A DNA stretch of 64,000 nucleotides from Sulfitobacter noctilucae (GTDB taxonomy: Bacteria; Pseudomonadota; Alphaproteobacteria; Rhodobacterales; Rhodobacteraceae): the NCBI RefSeq assembly GCF_000622365.1, contig NZ_JASC01000004.1, positions 124,001 to 188,000 of the forward strand, read 5' to 3'. The notes below the pieces were generated by a model. That model was not told where the DNA came from, did no database searches, and worked only from the letters and a program-made list of their open reading frames with translations. Numbering within the stretch: the first letter of the stretch is position 1; the number at the start of each line of letters is the position of its first letter. The position numbers and the translations under genes are program-made. Below, piece by piece: positions 17,713-26,330 of this stretch.

Positions 17713-18965
17713 GCCTTGTCCATGATCTGACCGCGCGGAACCGTGGGGGCGAGGCAATTGGCCTGCCCTGTTTCTGTACTGCCAATGAACACGTTCTGCG
17801 GGCAGTGCTGGCCTATGCCAAGCAAACCGGCTTTCCCACCGTGATCGAGGCGACCTGTAATCAGGTGAACCAATACGGCGGCTATACCGGCATGACAGCC
17901 GCCGATTTCATGGCATGGCTAGCCGATATGGCGGAGGACGCTGGCGTGCCGATGGATCAGTTGATCCTTGGCGGTGACCACCTTGGCCCCAACGTCTGGA
18001 AAGACGAACCACTGGACGTTGCGATGGAAAAATCCCGTGAACTGGTCAAATCCTATGTGCAGTCTGGGTTCAAAAAGATTCACCTTGATACCAGCATGGC
18101 TTGCGGCGGAGAGCCGAACCCGACTTTTGCGCAGATCGCTGAGCGTGCGGCTGATCTTTGCGCGGTTGCCGAGGCTCATGCGCCCAATCCCGATGAGCTT
18201 TTCTATATTATCGGCACCGAAGTTCCGATCCCGGGGGGTGAAACCGAAGAGCCTGACGCGCTGGATGTGACTTCTGTTGACCGCTTCCGCGACACGATAC
18301 AGACGCACCGCGATGCATGGGCCGCACGCGGGCTGGACACGGCATGGACGCGCATTGTGTCCGTGGTCACCCAACCGGGTGTCGATTTCGGGCACACCTC
18401 GATCTATCCGTTCGAGCCGGAAAAGGCGCAACCTTTGAGCGCCGCAATCCTGTCAGAAGACGGGCTGACGTTTGAGGCCCATTCCACCGATTACCAATCC
18501 ACAGATGCGCTGGCCGCACTGGTTGAAAACCATTTCTTCTTTCTCAAGGTTGGGCCGGAACTGACATTCCGGTTCCGCGAAGCGGTCTTTGCCCTGACTG
18601 CGATTGAAGAACAGATGAATGTTGATAGCCCCTCGAACCTCCGGCAGATCATTCGCGATCAGATGACGGCCAATCCGGGCTACTGGCAAAGCTACTATAC
18701 CGGCACCGAAGAAGAACTAAGGATACTGAGAACCTACAGCTACAGTGACCGTATTCGATATTACTGGACGGACCCGACTATTGCGTCGGCTTTGGAGCGG
18801 TTGCTGGCAGTGCTAAAGGAGAATCCGGCCCCCGAAACCCTGACATCGCAATCGTTCATGGGTTTGGAATTCGGCGAAATGCCCAAGGAGCCGGATCATT
18901 TGATCGCACATCATGTGCAGCGCTGCGTGGCCCGCTATTTCAAGGCGGCTGGGTTCAAGGCTTAA
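17709..18965 (+). CDS. GatZ/KbaZ-family protein (D-tagatose-bisphosphate aldolase non-catalytic subunit or tagatose-6-phosphate 4-epimerase)
   Basis: A 418-residue protein of the GatZ/KbaZ family. Family segments are seen in FPTVIEATCNQVNQYGGYTG near residue 38 and LGGDHLGPNVWKDEPLDVAM near residue 86. The core acidic and histidine pocket fits the TIM-barrel. In E. coli KbaZ and GatZ stabilise the aldolases KbaY and GatY. No KbaY or GatY partner is in this window, and the gene is coupled to a PfkB kinase. Agrobacterium homologues in a similar setting are D-tagatose 6-phosphate 4-epimerases, giving fructose 6-phosphate. I favour that role, by inference. Confidence 0.85.
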   Translation: MSLVHDLTARNRGGEAIGLPCFCTANEHVLRAVLAYAKQTGFPTVIEATCNQVNQYGGYTGMTAADFMAWLADMAEDAGVPMDQLILGGDHLGPNVWKDEPLDVAMEKSRELVKSYVQSGFKKIHLDTSMACGGEPNPTFAQIAERAADLCAVAEAHAPNPDELFYIIGTEVPIPGGETEEPDALDVTSVDRFRDTIQTHRDAWAARGLDTAWTRIVSVVTQPGVDFGHTSIYPFEPEKAQPLSAAILSEDGLTFEAHSTDYQSTDALAALVENHFFFLKVGPELTFRFREAVFALTAIEEQMNVDSPSNLRQIIRDQMTANPGYWQSYYTGTEEELRILRTYSYSDRIRYYWTDPTIASALERLLAVLKENPAPETLTSQSFMGLEFGEMPKEPDHLIAHHVQRCVARYFKAAGFKA

Positions 18966-18988
18966 AGCCGCAACATCATCTGCAGAAA

Positions 18989-19017
18989 CGGATGGCGCAT
19001 GAAATTTGCGCCATCCG
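18989..19017. terminator. Hairpin between convergent genes
   Basis: An 11-bp perfect stem, CGGATGGCGCA (18989-18999) with TGCGCCATCCG (19007-19017), and a 7-base loop. It lies between the end of the KbaZ-like gene and the end of the convergent MDR reductase gene. No long U-run follows on the plus side, so it may be a weak or bidirectional terminator. Confidence 0.7.
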
Positions 19018-19023
19018 GCCAGA

Positions 19024-20037
19024 TCAAAAGCCTTCAAGCACCAGTTTGCCTTTCGCCGTGTTACTCTCAAGGATCGCGTGGGCCTTCTTAAGCGTTTCGG
19101 CGTCAATCTTGCCCAAAGTCTGCGTTGCCGTGGACTTGATCCTGCCAGCGTCCAGCATCTCAGCGACTTCGTTCAGAATGTCGTGCTGACGCGTCATATC
19201 GGCGGTTTGAAACATCGACCGCGTGAACATGAATTCCCAGTGGGTCGAGATTGCTTTGGCTTTGAACGGCTGAATGTTAAGCGTTTCAGGATCGTCGATC
19301 AGACCAAAGCGGCCTTGCGGCGCGATGAAATCGGCGATTTGTTCGATGTATTGATCCGTGTGGGTTGTCGAGAAAACATACCCCGGCTGACCAATGCCCA
19401 GCGCCTCTATTTGCGCGGCGAGCGGTTTGGAATGGTCAAGCACGTGATGCGCACCCAAAGATTTGGCCCATTCCTGCGTTTCGGGACGTGAAGCGGTAGC
19501 TATCACGGTCATATCCGTTTTGGCCCGCAAAAGCTGGATTGCGATAGAGCCGACACCGCCGGCACCCCCAATGATCACAACGGCATTTGCGGCCCCCGGT
19601 ACGGGGTCAGAAACGCGCAAACGGTCAAACAACATTTCGTAGGCTGTCAGCGTTGTCAGTGGCAAAGAGGCCGCCGCGGCATGGCTTACGGTTGTGGGTG
19701 CCGTGCCTACAATGCGTTCGTCGACCAGATGATATTCCGCGTTTGTGCCTGAGCGGTCAATTGCGCCCGCATACCAGACCAGATCGCCTACTTTGAACAA
19801 TGTTGCCTGTGGGCCGGCCTCAACCACCTCACCGACAGCATCCCATCCGAGGATTGCGGGAGCGTCGTCTTCTGGCGGGCGGTTCTGGCGTATTTTGTAA
19901 TCGACAGGGTTGACCGAAACGGCCCGCACCTGAACAAGCAGGTCGCGCCCTGTGGCGGATGGTTTGTCGAGCGTGAGGTCCATCAGCGCATCTGTCCGCT
20001 CCAAATCGCCTGCGGCTTTATATCCGACAGCTTTCAT
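19024..20037 (-). CDS. Zinc-type/quinone-oxidoreductase-like MDR protein
   Basis: I chose ATG 20037 (MKAVGYKAAGDLERTDALMD), 337 residues, because AAAGGA is correctly placed upstream; an ATG 15 bp further up has no such site. It is a medium-chain reductase of the zinc-binding-alcohol-dehydrogenase-like group. The nucleotide site is VVIIGGAGGVGSIAIQLL (about 153-170). It lacks the structural-zinc cysteine cluster of true alcohol dehydrogenases, as in quinone or enone reductases. It is separated from the upstream SDR gene by 24 bp and may be co-transcribed with it. Substrate unknown. Confidence 0.8.
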   Translation of the reverse strand: MKAVGYKAAGDLERTDALMDLTLDKPSATGRDLLVQVRAVSVNPVDYKIRQNRPPEDDAPAILGWDAVGEVVEAGPQATLFKVGDLVWYAGAIDRSGTNAEYHLVDERIVGTAPTTVSHAAAASLPLTTLTAYEMLFDRLRVSDPVPGAANAVVIIGGAGGVGSIAIQLLRAKTDMTVIATASRPETQEWAKSLGAHHVLDHSKPLAAQIEALGIGQPGYVFSTTHTDQYIEQIADFIAPQGRFGLIDDPETLNIQPFKAKAISTHWEFMFTRSMFQTADMTRQHDILNEVAEMLDAGRIKSTATQTLGKIDAETLKKAHAILESNTAKGKLVLEGF

Positions 20038-20061
20038 TTTATGTCCTTTCAAGGGAAGAGA

Positions 20062-20856
20062 TTAGGTGTTCATGAGTTTGTTAGAGATGTCTTTGACCGC
20101 CTGAACGACGGCGCGCACTTTGGCGGGATCACTTGCGTCGGCGTGCGGTTGGCCAAACGCGCCCGCATCATTGTCGAAATAGCGGCCGGACACATTGGCG
20201 AACTCGTCTTCCAGCGCGGTCCGGTACAGGATCTGCGCACCGATGCTCAGATCGTTTCCAGCGACCCCGAAGCCTTCTTTGACCATCTTACTGGCCAGCA
20301 ACGAACCTGGATTGACGGCCAATACACTCGGCCCCGTAGTCAATTGCGCAGCTAAATGCTGTGACCACATTGTGATCGCCAGTTTGCTTTGCGCATAGGC
20401 TTCCATATCTCCCAAAGCCGCGTCGCCCTTGAGGGCGTCCAGATCAACCGGTGCCTGTGCCGCAGAGGACAGGTTGATGATCCGCCCCCCTGCCCCCATC
20501 AGCGGCAGAACTGCCTCTGTCAGGATGTAAGGCGCAATCGTGTTCACCATAAAGCGTGCATCCAGCCCGTCCGGAGTTGTGGCGTTCGGCATCTTCAGGA
20601 CACCTGCGTTGTTGATCAGCACATCAAGATGCGCGTGATCCTTCGCAATGCTCTGCGCCATCGCGGTGATGTCGGATGCCACTGAAAGGTCTGCGAGATA
20701 GCCCAGTGTTGTGCCACCAACTTCGGCACGCGCCGCTTTCAGCTTTGCGTCGCTGCGGCCGTGCATCAGAACCGTATGTCCCTGAGCCGCAAAAAGTTTC
20801 GCGGTTTCAAGCCCGATGCCATCTGTAGCACCCGTCAGGAGGATGGTCTTTGTCAT
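20062..20856 (-). CDS. Short-chain dehydrogenase/reductase (SDR)
   Basis: A 264-residue classical SDR. The cofactor motif is ILLTGATDGIGLETAKLF (4-21; TGxxxGIG), followed by the NNAGV motif around residue 85. The catalytic set is Ser in IINLSSAAQ (about 131-139) and YAQSK (158-162; Tyr and Lys). It is an NAD(P)H-dependent reductase of unknown substrate. It is divergent from the LysR gene, 197 bp apart, with a clear inverted repeat near the regulator start, so the SDR and MDR genes are the likely LysR targets. Confidence 0.85.
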   Translation of the reverse strand: MTKTILLTGATDGIGLETAKLFAAQGHTVLMHGRSDAKLKAARAEVGGTTLGYLADLSVASDITAMAQSIAKDHAHLDVLINNAGVLKMPNATTPDGLDARFMVNTIAPYILTEAVLPLMGAGGRIINLSSAAQAPVDLDALKGDAALGDMEAYAQSKLAITMWSQHLAAQLTTGPSVLAVNPGSLLASKMVKEGFGVAGNDLSIGAQILYRTALEDEFANVSGRYFDNDAGAFGQPHADASDPAKVRAVVQAVKDISNKLMNT

Positions 20857-20998
20857 TATTCTGATCCCTTGGTCATGAAGGCTGGGAGGATACCTCTGCC
20901 GGTTGCCTCATCGTTGTTTCCGTGCCTGCTGCGTTCCCGCGCAGGTGAATCGCCATGTGGTGGCTTGTGCGTTGTCCAACACTTAGATTAACTTTCAG

Positions 20999-21024
20999 TT
21001 CCGCATAAGATGCTCCCTGCGGAA
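20999..21024. promoter_or_regulatory. LysR-type binding site between SDR and LysR genes
   Basis: TTCCGCA (20999-21005) and TGCGGAA (21018-21024) are perfect 7-bp inverted arms separated by 12 bp. The spacing and dyad are as in LysR-type activator sites (near T-N11-A). The site lies just upstream of the LysR start at 21054 and in the shared divergent region, which suggests autoregulation plus activation of the SDR/MDR genes. Confidence 0.6.
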
Positions 21025-21053
21025 TTCATAATTTCGATATGGAAGATAATGAC

Positions 21054-21968
21054 ATGGATACTCAAAGCGTCAGACTCTTTGTCCTTTGCGCAGAGAAATT
21101 GAACATCAGCGCGGCGGGCCGATCCTTGGGAATGGCACCTGCCGTTGCCAGCGCGCGGTTGGCAAAGTTGGAAAACCTGTTGGGTGCCGACCTGTTTCGA
21201 AGATCCACACGCAAGGTGTCGCTTTCGGTAGAGGGGGCTGATTTCCTGCCCTTTGCGAAAGAGATGCTGGCGCAGGAGGATGCGGGCCTTGCCGCGCTTG
21301 GCAGGACACAGCCGAACATCAGCGGAAAGTTGCGGTTTGCAGCGCCCAGTACATTCGCCCAACTTTATATCGCGCCGATCTTACCAAAGTTTCTGGCGCT
21401 CTACCCTGATATTACCATGGACTTAAGGCTATCGGATACGCAGTTCGACCTTATCGAAGGCAGCTTTGATCTAGCGCTGCGTAATATGGAATTGACGGAT
21501 TCGAGCTTGAAGGGCCGCAAGCTGGCCGATGACACGCGGATCCTCTGTGCCTCGCAGGACTATCTCGCCAGCCACGGCACGCCAAGTTCGCCTGCCGATT
21601 TGCAAAATCACCGTCTGATCGCGTTTCGTAACCTCGCAGACAAGCCGCTGAGGAGCGCACAGGGTGACCAAGCAATCTTCGCCCCCAAAGCATCCAGGGG
21701 GCAACTGGTCTTTGACGACGGGCTAAGCCAGAAGATTGCAACGATTGCCGGTGCGGGCATTTCGATCAATTCGCTCTGGAGCGTTCATAATGAACTGCAA
21801 AGCGGTGCTCTTACGCGCGTGCTGCCGGACTACGCGCTTGACGAGGCCGCGGGGCTTTGGCTGATCTATCCCCAGTCCAATGTGCTGACCGCCAAAGTAC
21901 GTGCCTTCATCGACTTTCTGCTGGATGAAGTCGGGCTGGCGCTAAGGCACCTCAAGGCCCCGATCTGA
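21054..21968 (+). CDS. LysR-family transcriptional regulator
   Basis: I used ATG 21054 (MDTQSVRLFVLCAEKLNISA), preceded by GGAAG; an ATG 15 bp upstream is possible. This gives 304 residues. The N-terminal winged helix-turn-helix covers about 1-65, with recognition segment AVASARLAKLENLLGADLFR followed by RSTRKVSLSVEGADFL. The LysR effector domain follows (about 85-300), including SGKLRFAAPSTFAQLYIAPI. Next to an SDR and an MDR reductase, it is likely to control an aldehyde, enone or quinone detoxification pair. Effector unknown. Confidence 0.9.
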   Translation: MDTQSVRLFVLCAEKLNISAAGRSLGMAPAVASARLAKLENLLGADLFRRSTRKVSLSVEGADFLPFAKEMLAQEDAGLAALGRTQPNISGKLRFAAPSTFAQLYIAPILPKFLALYPDITMDLRLSDTQFDLIEGSFDLALRNMELTDSSLKGRKLADDTRILCASQDYLASHGTPSSPADLQNHRLIAFRNLADKPLRSAQGDQAIFAPKASRGQLVFDDGLSQKIATIAGAGISINSLWSVHNELQSGALTRVLPDYALDEAAGLWLIYPQSNVLTAKVRAFIDFLLDEVGLALRHLKAPI

Positions 21969-22117
21969 CCTTATGCGTCGCTGCTACAATCCTTTTCCCA
22001 AGGCCGCCCTATTTCGTGATTTGATCCCTCGCATCAAATCCTGCATACTGGTTTGCAGAGGCAGAAACAGGACCACCCAAGGGGCAAACCCCGTCGGTTC
22101 GAGAATAGGCAGCGCGC

Positions 22118-22477
22118 ATGATACGTTTAGGTTTCGCCCTTGGGGCGGTATTGGGATTGGCCGCCTGCGGCGGTGGATCATCGAATGTTACAAGGGGGTA
22201 TGTGGCACCGTCGCTTTATGCCACTGGCCCGATCCAGAAAGCCTGTCAGGCCCTCGATCGCAGAGCGGCAACGCAGTCCAGATGTGGCTGCGTCCAAGCG
22301 GTGGCCAATCAGGAATTGTCCGCTGCCCAGCAGCGGCGCGGAGCAAAGTATTTCAGAGACCCCCATGCGCTTCAGCAAGTCCGACAAAATCAGGACAACA
22401 ACGCCAGCAACAGAGAGTTTTGGGCAGCTTGGAAGGCTTACGGTCAGACGGCCTCACGGGTCTGTGCGCGGGTTTGA
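22118..22477 (+). CDS. Small lipoprotein of unknown function
   Basis: A 119-residue protein with a lipoprotein signal MIRLGFALGAVLGLAACGGG; Cys17 in LAAC is the lipobox cysteine. The mature part holds a compact cysteine motif RCGCVQAVANQELSAAQQRR, a family pattern common in Roseobacters where it is often labelled 'arginine transporter' without support. I see no transporter features: no membrane segments beyond the signal and no binding-protein fold. It would sit in the periplasm or envelope as a small anchored protein. It is followed 42 bp later by the end of a convergent phosphatase gene. Confidence 0.7.
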   Translation: MIRLGFALGAVLGLAACGGGSSNVTRGYVAPSLYATGPIQKACQALDRRAATQSRCGCVQAVANQELSAAQQRRGAKYFRDPHALQQVRQNQDNNASNREFWAAWKAYGQTASRVCARV

Positions 22478-22519
22478 CAGGTTAGACGCGAAAAGGCCCC
22501 ACCGTAGCGTGTTCTGTTG

Positions 22520-22978
22520 TCACTCCGCGAGCGGTGGGCCAAACCGATCCTGCAACCGTGTCACGATCTGATCGCGGGCGGCACGAAATTGCACCAGTTT
22601 GGCTTCGCGACTTTCGCCCAGCCCAGTAGGGTCCAAGATCGGCCAGTATTCGACATCCAGATGAAAAAAGCGTGTAAGTTCAAGCGCACGACGCTGGCTG
22701 GCAGGAGAGAGCGCGATCACCAGATCAAAGGATGACAGGTCGTCGCCCCATTGTTCCATCTCATCAAAGCTGCGGCTGCGATGGCGCGACAATTCCACCT
22801 CCATCTCCGCGCAGACCGCGATGGAAAAGCCGTCAATCTCAAGGTCGTTCATCACGCCCACGGACTGCACATAGGTGTCGGTGCCGTAGAATTTCTTCAT
22901 GATCCCTTCGGCCATGGGCGAGCGTACTGCGTTATGATCACAGCAAAAAAGCACCGACTGGGGGAGTGTTTCAGGCAC
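22520..22978 (-). CDS. Low molecular weight protein-tyrosine-phosphatase family protein
   Basis: A 152-residue phosphatase. The N-terminal P-loop has the CX5R pattern in FCCDHNAVRSPMAEG (residues 11-25): Cys, five residues, then Arg18. The second acidic loop is WPILDPTGLGES near residue 119, with the catalytic Asp. These enzymes hydrolyse phosphotyrosine or low-molecular phosphoesters, and some act as arsenate reductases. The start is a GTG that directly abuts the stop of the upstream UPF0262 gene, so the two are translated together. Synteny hisD, UPF0262, phosphatase is typical of Rhodobacterales. Confidence 0.85.
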   Translation of the reverse strand: MPETLPQSVLFCCDHNAVRSPMAEGIMKKFYGTDTYVQSVGVMNDLEIDGFSIAVCAEMEVELSRHRSRSFDEMEQWGDDLSSFDLVIALSPASQRRALELTRFFHLDVEYWPILDPTGLGESREAKLVQFRAARDQIVTRLQDRFGPPLAE

Positions 22979-23458
22979 TCAGCCTCCGAAATGAAGAACG
23001 CAGATTAGCGTAAAGAGGCGGCGTGCAGTGTCAACGTCAATCTCGGCTTTGCCCTCAAGGCGCTCTTGCAAAACACGCGAACCTTCGTTGTGTATACCGC
23101 GCCGCGCCATGTCGATGGTTTCGATCTGGCTGGGCGGCAGCTTTTTCACCGCATCAAAGTAGGACTCGCAGATTTGAAAGTAGTCTTTTACAACCTGACG
23201 AAAGGGGCCGAGCGACAAGTGAAACTCGGCAGCTTTTTCGGCGGCTTCTGTTTCGACATCGAATACCAGACGCTTGTCACGAATTGACAGGCCCAGATGA
23301 TACGGTCCCTGTGGCGGTGTGCGGTCATCCCGCGACGGGATCACAAACGTATTGTCCTCAAGCAAGTCAAAGACCGCAACCTTGCGCTCCTGCTCGATTT
23401 CGGGCGTCGGAGGCGGCAGGCCTGCGTCGTCAAGTCTGATATGGCTAATGCGGGACAT
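22979..23458 (-). CDS. UPF0262 family protein
   Basis: A 159-residue conserved alphaproteobacterial protein of unknown function. It starts MSRISHIRLDDAGLPPPTPE and carries the family pattern LEDNTFVIPSRDDRTPPQGP and IETIDMARRGIHNEGSRVLQ. It is predicted to be cytoplasmic, with no signal or membrane segment. Its neighbours hisD (upstream) and the phosphatase gene (downstream, abutting) are the standard context of this family. No reaction is known. Confidence 0.85.
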   Translation of the reverse strand: MSRISHIRLDDAGLPPPTPEIEQERKVAVFDLLEDNTFVIPSRDDRTPPQGPYHLGLSIRDKRLVFDVETEAAEKAAEFHLSLGPFRQVVKDYFQICESYFDAVKKLPPSQIETIDMARRGIHNEGSRVLQERLEGKAEIDVDTARRLFTLICVLHFGG

Positions 23459-23553
23459 AGGTCGCAGCCTTTTGAATTAAAACGTTCGCGTAATCGATAC
23501 GCGAGCGCGAGCAGCAAAGCAATGCCGCGGCGCAGCATGGTGAATCGAAATGC

Positions 23554-24855
23554 CTAGCGGTTGAGTTTGTCGAGGCGCGCGGTGACTGACAGACCATGTG
23601 CTTGCAGACTCTCGGATGTGGCAAGGCGTTCAGCGGCAGGGCCGATGGCACGCAGGGCTTCCGGCGTCATGCGTGCCAGCGTGGTGCGTTTCATGAAATC
23701 AAGAACCGAAAGCCCTGAGGAGAACCGCGCCGATCGGGCCGTGGGCAGCACATGGTTCGGGCCGCCGATGTAATCACCAATGGCTTCCGGCGTCCATTGG
23801 CCCAGAAAAATTGCTCCCGCATGGGTGATCTTGGCACTCAGGGCGTCAGGGTCGGCCACACACAACTCAAGGTGCTCGGGTGCGATCCGGTTTGACAGGG
23901 CGGCGGCGGTGTCGAGGTCGGGCACCGTGATGATCGCGCCAAAGTCACGCCAGCTTGGCCCCGCGATTGCGCGGCGGTCGAGGGTTTCGAGCCGTTTCAT
24001 CACAGCCTCCCCCACGGCGCGGCCAAAATCCGCATCCGTGGAGATGAGAATGGACTGTGCGCTTTCGTCGTGTTCGGCCTGCGAAAGCAGATCTAGGGCG
24101 ATCCAATCAGGATCGTTGTCAGCATCGGCGATCACAAGGATCTCGGAGGGACCAGCGATCATGTCGATGCCCACCTTGCCAAAAACGCGACGCTTGGCAG
24201 CGGCGACGAAAGCGTTTCCGGGCCCTGTAATCTTGTCCACTGGCGCAATCGTATCGGTGCCGTAAGCCAGCGCCGCCACCGCCTGCGCGCCGCCGATGCG
24301 GTAGATTTCATCCACGCCAGAAATATGGGCCGCCAACGGCACCAGCGGGTTCATCACCCCATCGGGCGTCGGCACCACCATCGCAAGGCGCTGCACGCCA
24401 GCAACCTTGGCCGGGATCGCATTCATCAGAACGGAGGAAGGATAGCTGGCAAGCCCCCCCGGCACATAAAGACCCGCCGCCGAGACAGGCGTCCACCGCC
24501 AGCCAAGGGTTGCGCCCGCCTCGTCCGTCCACTGCGCATCTTCGGGCAATTGACGGGCGTGATAAGCACGGATCCGGGCCGCTGCGAGGTCAAGTGCTTC
24601 TTTATCCTCAGGGGCCACCTGATCGGCTGCCGCTGCAATTTCACCCTCGGTGATGCGCAGGGTATCCGGGGTCAGTGTGATGCGGTCAAACTTCGCCGTC
24701 AGCTCAATGACGGCGGCATCACCACGGCTGCGCACATCCGCAATGATGTCGGCTACGGTGGCGTCCACATCAGGGCTGTCCTCGCGCTTTGCGGAGAGAA
24801 GCGTTGTAAAGGCCGCGTCGAAATCTGGGGTGGAAGCATCGAGGGTCACGGGCAT
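23554..24855 (-). CDS. hisD: Histidinol dehydrogenase
   Basis: ATG 24855 (MPVTLDASTPDFDAAFTTLL) gives 433 residues, the usual length for HisD; a longer frame upstream has 18 extra residues unlike the family. It oxidises L-histidinol to histidine in two NAD steps with a zinc ion. The family signature is IDMIAGPSEILVIADADNDP (about 230-249). Zinc and catalytic residues lie in LLSQAEHDESAQ (about 257-268), with NRIAPEHLEL near residue 325. The expected glycine-rich NAD region is also visible. The gene ends 95 bp before UPF0262. Confidence 0.96.
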   Translation of the reverse strand: MPVTLDASTPDFDAAFTTLLSAKREDSPDVDATVADIIADVRSRGDAAVIELTAKFDRITLTPDTLRITEGEIAAAADQVAPEDKEALDLAAARIRAYHARQLPEDAQWTDEAGATLGWRWTPVSAAGLYVPGGLASYPSSVLMNAIPAKVAGVQRLAMVVPTPDGVMNPLVPLAAHISGVDEIYRIGGAQAVAALAYGTDTIAPVDKITGPGNAFVAAAKRRVFGKVGIDMIAGPSEILVIADADNDPDWIALDLLSQAEHDESAQSILISTDADFGRAVGEAVMKRLETLDRRAIAGPSWRDFGAIITVPDLDTAAALSNRIAPEHLELCVADPDALSAKITHAGAIFLGQWTPEAIGDYIGGPNHVLPTARSARFSSGLSVLDFMKRTTLARMTPEALRAIGPAAERLATSESLQAHGLSVTARLDKLNR

Positions 24856-25061
24856 GGCAATTCCAATGCAGTCAAGAAGATGCACACCGAATATCGGGAT
24901 CGCGCGCAAGGCTCAAGGGATCGCAAGTTTATCCAACGGACAGTAGAAAAAGTGGTCGGTTTGGCGGCGGTCAGGTAGCCACTCTGGGGCTCTTATGTTG
25001 AACAGGCGAATGATTTGAAGAAGGATGGGTTGCTAAGAGCAAAGCCACATCCATGGGCTGA
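24856..25061. other. Intergenic DNA, no gene seen
   Basis: The region upstream of hisD up to the decayed transposase gene holds no gene, RNA or repeat that I can support. It probably contains the hisD promoter, but no clear -35/-10 pair could be chosen. Confidence 0.5.
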
Positions 25062-26330
25062 CTAAATGACACAGAATCGAGTTGGCCCTAGTTTCGTAGG
25101 TGCCTGCCTGTTCATTTCCTGCTGTTTCATTTCATAGCTGACCGGTGGTAGCATGCTGATGTTCGTGTGCTTGCGTGCTGGATTGTAGAGCATCTCAGTG
25201 TAATCGAACACATCCTGCCTTGCAGTGTCGCGTGTGAGATACGTCTGCCGCCGAATGTGCTCTCGCTTAAAAAGCTGGAAGACGCATTCTGCGACCGCAT
25301 TGCGATGGCACTTACCACGGCGGCTTAGGTCTTGCCTGGCAGGCGCACGCAGGGCCTTCTGCCAAGAAGGCTGGCGACCAAATTGTATTAGCTTAGGAAG
25401 GTTTTTACTCCCCGTCGATAAATTGAGAACCTTGGTTTGAGTGGATTATGGCATTTTGCTTCCGTTTGCGCCGCTAAACAGCCGCCAATAGTGCCTTTCG
25501 GGCAAGGCCAGTTGCAATTCGTGACTGCACGAACAATCCAACACCCCGCCTTGAGAGCAGGTCAATTACGACGGTCAGATAAGACCAACCATGGTGGCTT
25601 CTAACGTATGTTATGTCGGTAACCTAGAAGCGATCAGGCGCATCGATCTAAAGTTGACGACCCAGCTTGCTACCATTGACGGCAGTAGGCTTTCCGCCGT
25701 AGCGACCAGCCCGACGCTTGTATCCGATCTGTGCTATGCTGTCTGCAAGGCTGGCCAGTCGCGCCTCTCGGTACTCGGAGCAGGCCTCGCCCATATTCAT
25801 TGCCCGGCAGGCGATTGCAAAGCAATCTGTCGATAGGAGCATACATCATCGGTCAGCTTCCGATAGACATAGACGTTCCCCCTCTCTGTCGAAGCTTCGC
25901 GGATTAGCATTGTCTGCTGCGCAAATTCACGCGCGCATATGCTTAACGGTTCTATGAATCATGCATAGAACCCGCTGAAAGACACATCCAGCACACCGCA
26001 CATTGAACGTACAGAAAACCTTGCCCGATGAACCTCAATGAACGCGTTCTTACCTGAGGCTTGCGCACGAGGTACGCGCTCGGATTTTAAAGCGGTGCGC
26101 TTCTTGGTGACTGCGGCTAGCTCGCGCTTCAGCCGTTTGATCTCGCCGTCCTGTTCAGCAATCGCTGATCTGTTCCGTAGAGACTTCGCAAACTGAGCCT
26201 TCCAAGTGTGAAGCGACTGAGTACCATCCTTAGCGGTTCAGTCACTTCGCTCAACGCATATCCAACCTCCAAACAACTGCGTCACAGTATCTTGTCTGTA
26301 CTCATCTGCAAACTTAACTCCCTAGCTCAT
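25062..26330 (-). mobile_element. Decayed IS3-family insertion sequence (orfA and orfB remnants)
   Basis: Read on the minus strand, broken frames give a full-length IS3-type transposase. OrfA remnant starts near 26330 (M S stop, then KFADEYRQDTVTQL), a frameshift leads to GYALSEV, and a second shift to AIAEQDGEIKRLKREL. OrfB follows with FIEVHRARFSVRSMCGVLDV, then YKRRAGRYGGKP and VTDITYVRSHHGWSYLTVVI (first DDE Asp). It continues to HSNQGSQF, where the second Asp is Asn. The C-terminal part is QDVFDYTEMLYNPARKHTNI, ending at stop 25062-25064. Several stops and frameshifts prevent any active transposase. Terminal inverted repeats were not identified. Confidence 0.9.

Noticed and set aside
17709..18965. 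Calling the GatZ/KbaZ-like gene an aldolase subunit outright
   Set aside because: No catalytic partner KbaY/GatY is in the window and the gene is coupled to a kinase, so the epimerase reading is at least as likely.
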